From Stenocarpella maydis (Eukaryota; Ascomycota; Sordariomycetes; Diaporthales; Diaporthaceae): a stretch of 64,000 bases of DNA. The DNA lies in assembly GCA_002270565.1 (NCBI GenBank), contig NQMI01000119.1:1-64000 (forward strand), read 5' to 3'. Under the pieces are notes generated by a model that did no database searches, was not told the origin of the DNA, and worked only from the letters and a program-made list of their open reading frames with translations. Shown in pieces: positions 57,584 to 64,000 of this stretch. Every line of letters starts with the position of its first letter. The stretch's first letter is position 1. The translations under genes and the position numbers were made by a program.

Positions 57584-58177
57584 GGTTGCACTCAGGGTCG
57601 CCTCGCAGATTCCCGTCCAAGGACCGGAATGCTTCGTCGATGTGTCTTTCGAAAGACCAGCCTCAGATTGAAATCCTTCCTCTGGCATTTGGGTCCAAGA
57701 ATCTCGGCAGAGCTAGGAATGGTTCAGAATACAGTGCCCACTGTCTGTGTGTTGCTTGTATACCCACAACCCCATACTTAAGTATACTAGCGCAAGGCCA
57801 GGAAGACAGTGCCGCGCCGGAAAAGGACACTGCGTACTCAAATGGTCTCCAGGTTTCGGAATAGCCCGCGGGGACTGTGAGCTTGGCGACTGCTCTTCAA
57901 GGCGAGTTTCATTCTTCCCTGCACAATTCCAAGATGGGTCGAGGAAACTCGACAAGCGATCATAAGATTGGACGATGATGTCATTCGCGATGTTTTCCAT
58001 GCCATGGATCCAGATCACGATGTCCTCGTTCGTACAAACGAGTGTTCAACAGACAGCCACTTCCCCATCCTCGCCCAAGTCCCAGCCAAAGGCCAGAAAA
58101 AAACTCACTGCCTGATTGCAATACCATAATCTCTCGTGACCGATTTGGTGTGGCAATAGAAGCCCTGGCTTGGCGTC
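57584..58177. other. Intergenic, promoter of the P450 gene
   Basis: About 590 bases between two minus-strand genes. Frames present have no family features. Confidence 0.45.
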
Positions 58178-59855
58178 TTACTTGGGTAGATATCGGCTCC
58201 TAAAGACATTGCTGATTGTACTGCCAATCGTATTGCCTCCCTGCATCTTGCTAGCCAGTGCTTCCTCCAAGGCTGACTGGGTCACTGAAGCGTCTGCAGC
58301 AGCGGGATCAGCATTGAGTAGGACAGGGCTTATGTCCAGGAGACCTACCGTCCAGATCACTAAAGCTGCTGCCCATGCTCGGCGTGCCGTCACTTCCCTC
58401 TCTCGAGTAGCCCTTTTGCTTCAATTCAGCTGTCCTGCGCGGTGACAGCGGACCTGAAGGATGTCTGCGGCCACTAGATGACGGCTTGGACCTGAAAGCC
58501 GCCGAATTCTCGGACGAATCAGAGTTGGACGACTTCTGAAGTATACGCTCCCTCTCTTTCCCCTTTCCTTTGCCCCTACCGCTGTGATCAGGACCAGTGA
58601 CGTTCTGCAATCGTCTCGCAGCATTAGAGGCGAAGTCACGAGGGTCACCCCGTAACGTGGCGCTGGGGTCAGTGTACTGGCCGCTGCTGTCGCCACCACT
58701 GCCGCCAACTTCGGTGGGTGTGGCAGCCTTTGCCCTGAAGGGCAAGAACGCAGGCTCCGCTTCGTCGTCGTCGTCGTCATCCACGAATGCGGATCCAAGG
58801 CCACCCTGGTTCTGTTGTTTCTGTTGGAAGCGGGGAGGCCGCCGGATAATGCGGGATTGGGCGGGGCTGGACGAAGCCGAAGATGTGGGAGAGGGCGAGT
58901 CGGCCGGGCCGGGTGAGGGTGGGTAGGCAGACTGCGGCGCACCAGTTTCCGTAGCTACAGGATCCGACGCTACAGATGGCACGGTGGGCAGAGAAGGCAG
59001 GCGCTGTCTGGTTTGTGAGCGAGGAGAAGTCGGAACCGGTCCCGGCCGGGGCCTCGAGGACCCCGCTGCGCTGCCTGTACTGCCGACTTGTGCTGTCGTG
59101 CCCGAGGACGAATTTCGTGATGGCTGGGGCCGACCAGGGGCGACGAAGCCTGTGGAACCAAGTCCCGGGGTGCCCGTCTTGGGAGTGTCAGGGGCACTGC
59201 CGTCGTTCTTTGGCATGGGCGAGTCCTTCCTAATCGAAAGGGACGAGGGGGCTCTCGCGTGGCCATATGCTCCTTGAGAGGAGCCGGTCCTTCTCATTGC
59301 CTCAATGGCAGCATTTGAGTCGGAACCAGGGACGGGCGATGGGGCAGCTGAGCTCCTGGCGGCGGCGGTGGCCTTGCGCATCTGGGCTCGGACCTGGGAG
59401 GCATGGCGTTCGGTGAGGTAGGTGACCTGCTGGAGCAGAAAGTCGACCGTGACTTCAAAGCTAGCGGCTCTTCAGGAGCACAAGGAGAGGATGGTGAGCT
59501 GGCTTCTCACAGACAGCAAAGGGCGGACTGTAGTGGGAGCCATGGACTTTTGTCTGATGGACCCTGGGACTTACAACTCAACCCCTGAATCCAGGCAGAG
59601 TTAGCAGATGATTGGTCCAAAGCAGGCAGGACAACTCACAATCAATCTCAGTCTTCGCGACACCCGACAGGATCTTCCATAGGGATTCATCTTTGGAGGC
59701 GTCCCATTTCACCTGATGGGGGATTTAACGGTGGTCAGCATGGCTGATGAAATACTCCGGTACGGCCTGGCGTCACTCACAGGCGGCGGATCGACAAAGT
59801 CGCCTCGCGGAAAGGGCAGGCGGATGTAGACGGTGTAGCTCGGCTCACCATCCAT
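58178..59855 (-). CDS. atg29: Atg29 autophagy scaffold protein
   Basis: Five exons on the minus strand: 59855-59781, 59712-59640, 59584-59575, 59469-58349, 58293-58178; 464 residues. The conserved N-terminal domain reads YTVYIRLPFPRGDFVDPPP, then KWDASKDESLWKILSG, EIDWVELAASFEV and DFLLQQVTYL, followed by QVRAQMRKATAAA. The middle 300 residues are disordered and Ser/Pro/Arg-rich. The C-terminus (SMGSSFSDLDDASVTQSALE, then GSTISNVFRSRYL) is the second conserved block, on its own last exon. Atg29 with Atg17 and Atg31 forms the scaffold that starts autophagosome formation in yeast. The third exon is only 10 nt (GGGTTGAGTT) and supplies the W-V-E-L of the domain. Domain order, length and the C-terminal block make the identity strong. 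It is divergent from nup53. Confidence 0.92.
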
Positions 59856-60409
59856 GACAGCCGAGAGTCGGGTACAAGGGAGATGGATACGGGGTTCAGG
59901 GTGCGATGAGGTGAGGTAAGATGACACGAGAGGCGAGACGGGCGCCACAAAAAGACGTAGGTCGAGCAGCGACTTGTATTGCGATGAAGTGAAAGGAAGT
60001 TGGTTCAGGCGTATGGGACATGCGGTATGCGGTATGCGGTATGCGTGTAAGTCGGCCAGAGCAATCAGTATGCATTGCCCATTACTCGAGCGGCACAGTA
60101 GCCAAGTATGGCCTGTACGGTACGGCCTCGCTGCTGGACCCACCCATGAGCTGTACACTGCACCACCTGGGCAGCCTGAGGTGGTCATAGGCAGCGCCTA
60201 GTGCTATCGATAAGCTCAGGCAACAGGGAAGAGCTTGCCAAGGCAGGGCCCCCTGTTCGGGAGCCACCTGTTGCTGGGGAGAGCAGACAGCAGAGCCAGA
60301 ATTTCAATCGCGTCGCAGGCCTGCCCACCAAAATCCTCTCTTCCTGATCTCCCACAGGGCTGGCCCTACCCAGCCCATCCGATCCCGACGAGCGTCGTGC
60401 CAGCACAGC
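59856..60409. promoter_or_regulatory. Divergent promoter region of atg29 and nup53
   Basis: 554 bases between the two start codons. A GGTATGC heptamer is repeated about three times at 60019-60047. No individual factor site assigned. Confidence 0.5.
60019..60047. repeat. Heptamer repeat (TGCGGTA)n
   Basis: Three exact tandem copies plus partial flanking copies within the atg29/nup53 shared promoter. Confidence 0.85.
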
Positions 60410-61869
60410 ATGGCACCTCTTATCCTGCACAATGTCCCCGACGAGGAGCAATACATAGGCGAGGATGGCGTCCAGAGACCATATGCTATGATATGGCCAC
60501 AGTATGCCTCGTGCTCCCTGCTCTCCCGCCGTCTCTCGAGCAGTTCCAGCTGACAAGATCCGCTCCAGACAAGACGGTAACCCCACGAATGCTCGGGCAC
60601 GACGAGGAGTCCCCGAGACAGGAGCCTTTGGCAAATCGACGCGACGCTCCAGGTCAAAGACAGCAACCCCAGCCAGGCGTGAGGATCCCACGATACAATC
60701 AGCCGGCAAGGTCTTTGCCGCCTTCTTCGAGCAGCAGTCCTCCCAGGGCGGGGACACGGCCGAAGAGCCCTCATCAGCGACACCACGACAGCGAAGAGCC
60801 TCAACCGCCCAGCCCCTCCTACCGCCATCGAACTCCGCCAAAGACCCAGCAGACGACTCCGCCGCGACAGCCACGCCCGCGGCAGCCCGAAACATCCCCA
60901 ATGTGCCAACCGAGGTCATCCTCCGCGGCTACAGGAACACCGACCAGCAGTACGCGGCCATAAACCACTACGAGCAGCTCGCGGGGCGCATATGCGAGGA
61001 CTACCCGCGGGACCCACCCTTCGAGATCCGGCGGTACAAGTCGGAGCTGCGCGACCCGGCCTACTCGCGGCGGCGCGCCCTGACGCCGGAGGAGCGCGCC
61101 AAGGTGAACCGGGCCGACGGCGGCTCGCACTGGGTCAAGGTGACGTTCGAGTCGAGCCAGGCGGCCGAGGCGGCCCTTTTCTCGAGCCCACAGGCCATCC
61201 TGGGCCACCTGGTCTATGCCGAGCCCTACCGCGGCCTGCCCCCGATACGCGACGAGCCCGTCCCCGACGCCACCACCGCCGCCCTGGGCGAGGTCCCCGC
61301 GCCCTGGAGACGCCCCGGCCACGGCGGCAACAAGACCGCCGGCGAGCTGCGGCCCGCCTTCCCCGGGGCGGGCTGTCGGCCGAGGTCATCACGGCGGCGG
61401 CGGCGGCGCCATGGACATGGACCTGTCCCCATCCCACTCTCAGGCCAGCAGCCGCACCGTTGAGAGCGGTACCGTCAACGGCTCATCGTCGACGTCAAAT
61501 AACACCCTGACGGGGGCCCGGGCAGGGCTGGACCAGCTCCAGCAGTTGCCAGGAGCAGCGGTTACGGCGGCAGCAGCAAACCCTCAGAACAGCGTGTACT
61601 GTAGGAAGATACCCACTGCGAGGAGGGCCGTGCTCCTGCCGGCTGAGCAGGCGCTGCTGCCGCAGCAGTCGTACGCCCAGCGGCTGCTGGGCCACATCCC
61701 TTTCATCAAGTGGTTCAGCGGCTCCATGATTGGGAACGAAGTGCCGCGCACACAGGAGGGCGAGTTCGACTGGGTGAACGCGTCGCTTTACTGGAAGCTC
61801 ATCTGCTGGCTGGACCTCATGTTCCGCCTCTTTGGCGGTGAGATTGTCAGCCCCGACAAGGATGACTGA
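60410..61869 (+). CDS. nup53: Nup53/Nup35-type nucleoporin, apparent frameshift
   Basis: Exon 1 is 60410-60501 ([17 protein letters not shown]...), exon 2 starts at 60569 after a 67-bp intron with a CTGAC branch. The N-terminal part carries [17 protein letters not shown] and PARREDP. Residues about 140-262 form the Nup35-type [40 protein letters not shown] and [11 protein letters not shown]. The frame then fails: between about 61345 and 61415, in a GC-rich stretch with a CGG run, the coding signal changes frame (probably through two single-base losses), then resumes with [18 protein letters not shown] and runs to 61869. The C-terminus has [22 protein letters not shown] and the amphipathic membrane helix [17 protein letters not shown]. 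Nup53 links the pore scaffold to the nuclear membrane. Because the gene is conserved and both ends are clean, an assembly error is more likely than a broken gene. Confidence 0.9.
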
Positions 61870-62400
61870 GACGACGTGGGGGGAAACCGGGAGGGGGGGG
61901 GTTGAAATCCACAAACTCTGCTGGCTTTTTGCCAGAGAGCTAGGTGGACCGGAAATGCGGCGCCCTCCACGACGGGTGATTCATAAGATGAGGTGACGGG
62001 GGCGGTCTACGAGATCATGGCGCGAGGAGCCACTTGGGAACGCTCTGCGACGATCTCGTGACCCTTGGGCTTGCGAGGTTGCAAGCCGACAGGCAGTTTG
62101 GATGATAATGCATATAGCGTCTTGGGCATAGGGCGTTCCTGCGAGGGCTGGCGTGTGGCGTGCGAGGGTTGAATAAACGAACAAAAGGTTTATACGACCG
62201 ACCCTGTCTTATTGCATCATGTACCTATCTGAAGGAAAAGAGAATACCACCAGAGGACAACACCCTGTAATTCCACAAGACCCAAAACACCAATGCTTCT
62301 TCTATACCAAGACCGTAACGCCTAGCTCTGTTAACCTGAATGGACGACTGGTACCGCCGGCCTTCCCCTTGAAAGAGGAGGGGATTCACACAAAGTCTGG
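61870..62400. other. Intergenic between convergent genes
   Basis: About 530 bases between the nup53 and ivy1 stop codons, with a short G run at about 61893. No gene recognised. Confidence 0.5.
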
Positions 62401-63894
62401 TTATTCCATCCCGTCGTCCGTGGCATTCCACCTGCGTTCCCTCTCGTCGGGGTCTGACGCAGCCGAGGAAATCCTCTTGGCCCCCCAGGGGTGCTCGTCC
62501 TCGTCGCCGCTCATGGGCAGCGACAGGTCTGCGTGCGAGCGCATTCGGAAGCCGTCGGCAGATGCTGACCTCCCGCCGTTGCGTATCGTGGCAGGCGACG
62601 GGGGCTCGTCGTCATCGCTCGTCACGTTCGAGCTGGCACCGGCCTGGAAGTGGTCGTCGGCGCCGCCCATCACCTCGTCCGGGTTGACCCTCACCGGCTG
62701 CGGGGAGAAGGGCCGCGTCATCCTCGGCCTGCCGTTGCTCGCAAAGTCCGCCGAGAAGATGCTGATGCTGTCAGTATCTGGCACCGCCATGAAATCGGGG
62801 CTGGTGACCGCGCCGGCAAGACTCTGGTACGGCTCGGACACAACACCGAGGCTGTCTGCCCTCTCGTGGCCCTTCCGCCCGCCACTGCCGCCCACCACCC
62901 TGGCCAGCCCCACGCCCGAGTCGGACGCCGTGTCGGCCAGGATGCTCTTGGGCGGGAGGATACTGAACAGCTTGCTTGTATCGGCCTCGGCCTCGGCGGC
63001 GGCGGGCTCGGCAGCGAAGAGGTCGGTGCCCTTCTCAAGTAGCTCGTCCAGCCCGCCGCCTGACCAGCCCTTGCGCGCGAGGGACTCGAAGATGTCGACC
63101 TCGGCCCGGACGAGACTGCAGCTTGACTCGAGTATCTTGACGCTCGTGTCCTGGCTCTCGCGCAGCAGGGTGCGGCTGTGCTCGGCGTGCATGCTAGTCA
63201 GGCCGTCCAGCTTGGTGGTCAGCTCGACCAGGTGACCGCGGAACTTGGAGACATCCCGCGGCCCGCGCTGGCGGTGCAGCTTCATGCCCTCCTTCTCGAG
63301 GCGGCGGATCTCCTGCGACTGGCGCTTGACCGCCGCCAGGTAGGTGGCCTCCTCGTCCTCAACATCCCGCCGCCATTTGTCCAGCTCGTGGAGGAGCGGC
63401 ACCTCGAAGCTCCTGTACACCGTCTCGGACAGGATGTGCTCGTGGTTGGCGATAAGGTGGTGGACACCGGCGGCGGCCAGCAGGCTATCTGCGGTGCAGC
63501 CGCCGTTGGACGTGACGGCAGTGGTCGGAGCATTGCCCAGATGTACCGAGTCGGACGTGGCCTCCTTCAGGCGGGCGCACGACTCCAGGGCGGACCCGAA
63601 AGAGGAGGCGGCGTTGGACAGGGCGGCGAGGGCTAACCGGTATGTCTTCGCGGTGGAGAGCAGGTCGGCGTATGACTTCTGGCTGGCGGCGAGGTCTGAT
63701 TTGGTGAGGACGGCCTGCGCTACCGGTGGTGGGGGAGGCAGGGGCAGGTTGAAGCTCGAGATGTTCATGTTTGCCGAGGGCTGGTTGGCGGTTGACGCGT
63801 ACGAGTAGGTTGGCGAGGCGGGGACCGGCGGAAGCTGGGACGGCGAGGGCGACGGTGGCCGGTTGGCGACGGGGTGCTGGTAGACGGTCGTCAT
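62401..63894 (-). CDS. ivy1: Ivy1-like BAR-domain phospholipid-binding protein
   Basis: A single-exon protein of 497 residues starting at the ATG at 63894. After a Pro/Ser-rich start (1-60) a long helical domain runs from about 60 to 290, with segments such as LTKSDLAASQKSYADLLSTA, VPLLHELDKWRRDVEDEEAT and LVRAEVDIFESLARKGWSGG. This is the pattern of the fungal Ivy1 BAR family, which binds phosphoinositides and Rab-type GTPases on vacuole and endosome membranes in yeast. The C-terminal 200 residues are disordered with scattered acidic Ser motifs that could be phosphorylated. The identification comes from the helical pattern and order; I could not measure similarity. Confidence 0.83.
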   Translation of the reverse strand: MTTVYQHPVANRPPSPSPSQLPPVPASPTYSYASTANQPSANMNISSFNLPLPPPPPVAQAVLTKSDLAASQKSYADLLSTAKTYRLALAALSNAASSFGSALESCARLKEATSDSVHLGNAPTTAVTSNGGCTADSLLAAAGVHHLIANHEHILSETVYRSFEVPLLHELDKWRRDVEDEEATYLAAVKRQSQEIRRLEKEGMKLHRQRGPRDVSKFRGHLVELTTKLDGLTSMHAEHSRTLLRESQDTSVKILESSCSLVRAEVDIFESLARKGWSGGGLDELLEKGTDLFAAEPAAAEAEADTSKLFSILPPKSILADTASDSGVGLARVVGGSGGRKGHERADSLGVVSEPYQSLAGAVTSPDFMAVPDTDSISIFSADFASNGRPRMTRPFSPQPVRVNPDEVMGGADDHFQAGASSNVTSDDDEPPSPATIRNGGRSASADGFRMRSHADLSLPMSGDEDEHPWGAKRISSAASDPDERERRWNATDDGME

Positions 63895-63976
63895 GGTCGG
63901 ACGAGACGATTCGCAGCACTAGCAGCAGCAGAGTAAGGAGGGAAGATAGGAGGGGCGTGCGTCTCGAGGCAAGCCC

Positions 63977-64000
63977 TTTTTTTTTTTTTTNNNGGGGGGG
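63977..64000. other. Homopolymer end with assembly gap
   Basis: A T run, three N (63991-63993) and a G run close the window; true sequence here is uncertain. Confidence 0.95.

Overview
The window is nuclear DNA from a filamentous ascomycete (Pezizomycotina, most likely a Sordariomycete). Genes are broken by short introns (mostly 50-110 bp) with GTRNGN donors and CTAAC/CTGAC branch points. The recognisable proteins are fungal (Pal1, Atg29, Atp12, Nup53, Ivy1, Spt10, HET-domain remnants). There are no operons, ribosome-binding sites, rRNA, convincing tRNA or CRISPR. Exon boundaries were worked out by hand from splice signals, reading phase and protein-family continuity; each multi-exon model given closes in phase.

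Left part (1-16 kb): an intact Spt10-type GNAT/zinc-finger histone-gene regulator (1686-3692) and an alpha/beta-hydrolase fused to a coiled coil (4097-6564). Then follows a block of decayed accessory genes: a HET-domain pseudogene (minus strand, about 7.1-8.3 kb), a frame-broken unknown gene (8.6-9.9 kb) and a small broken coiled-coil gene (10.2-10.8 kb). About 5.4 kb without a recognisable gene comes next.

Middle (16-45 kb): Pal1 morphology protein, a RecA/Rad51-fold protein without a normal Walker A, a cytosolic alpha/beta-hydrolase, a seven-helix receptor, a broken Ser/Thr-rich membrane protein, a secreted hydrolase-like protein, a peroxisomal 4-coumarate-CoA-ligase-like enzyme (C-terminal AKL), an AlkB-type dioxygenase with an N-terminal PCNA-binding motif, mitochondrial Atp12, and a secreted sugar-lactone oxidase. 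The genes are well spaced, with 1.4-3.8 kb gene-poor gaps.

Right part (48-64 kb) is gene-dense housekeeping: an unidentified small protein, a small basic/acidic protein, acyl-protein thioesterase, a DOPA-type extradiol dioxygenase, a cytochrome P450, Atg29, Nup53 (apparent frameshift in a GC-rich stretch) and the BAR protein Ivy1. Pairs are often divergent or convergent.

The most notable observations are the canonical PIP-box on the AlkB protein, three microexons (4, 10 and 10 nt) that are needed to keep conserved motifs in frame, and the cluster of broken self-recognition-type genes near 7-11 kb. Assembly gaps or ambiguous bases lie at 21896, 49993-50003 and 63991-63993. I did not find a clear multi-gene system that is new; several single-gene architectures deserve a check.
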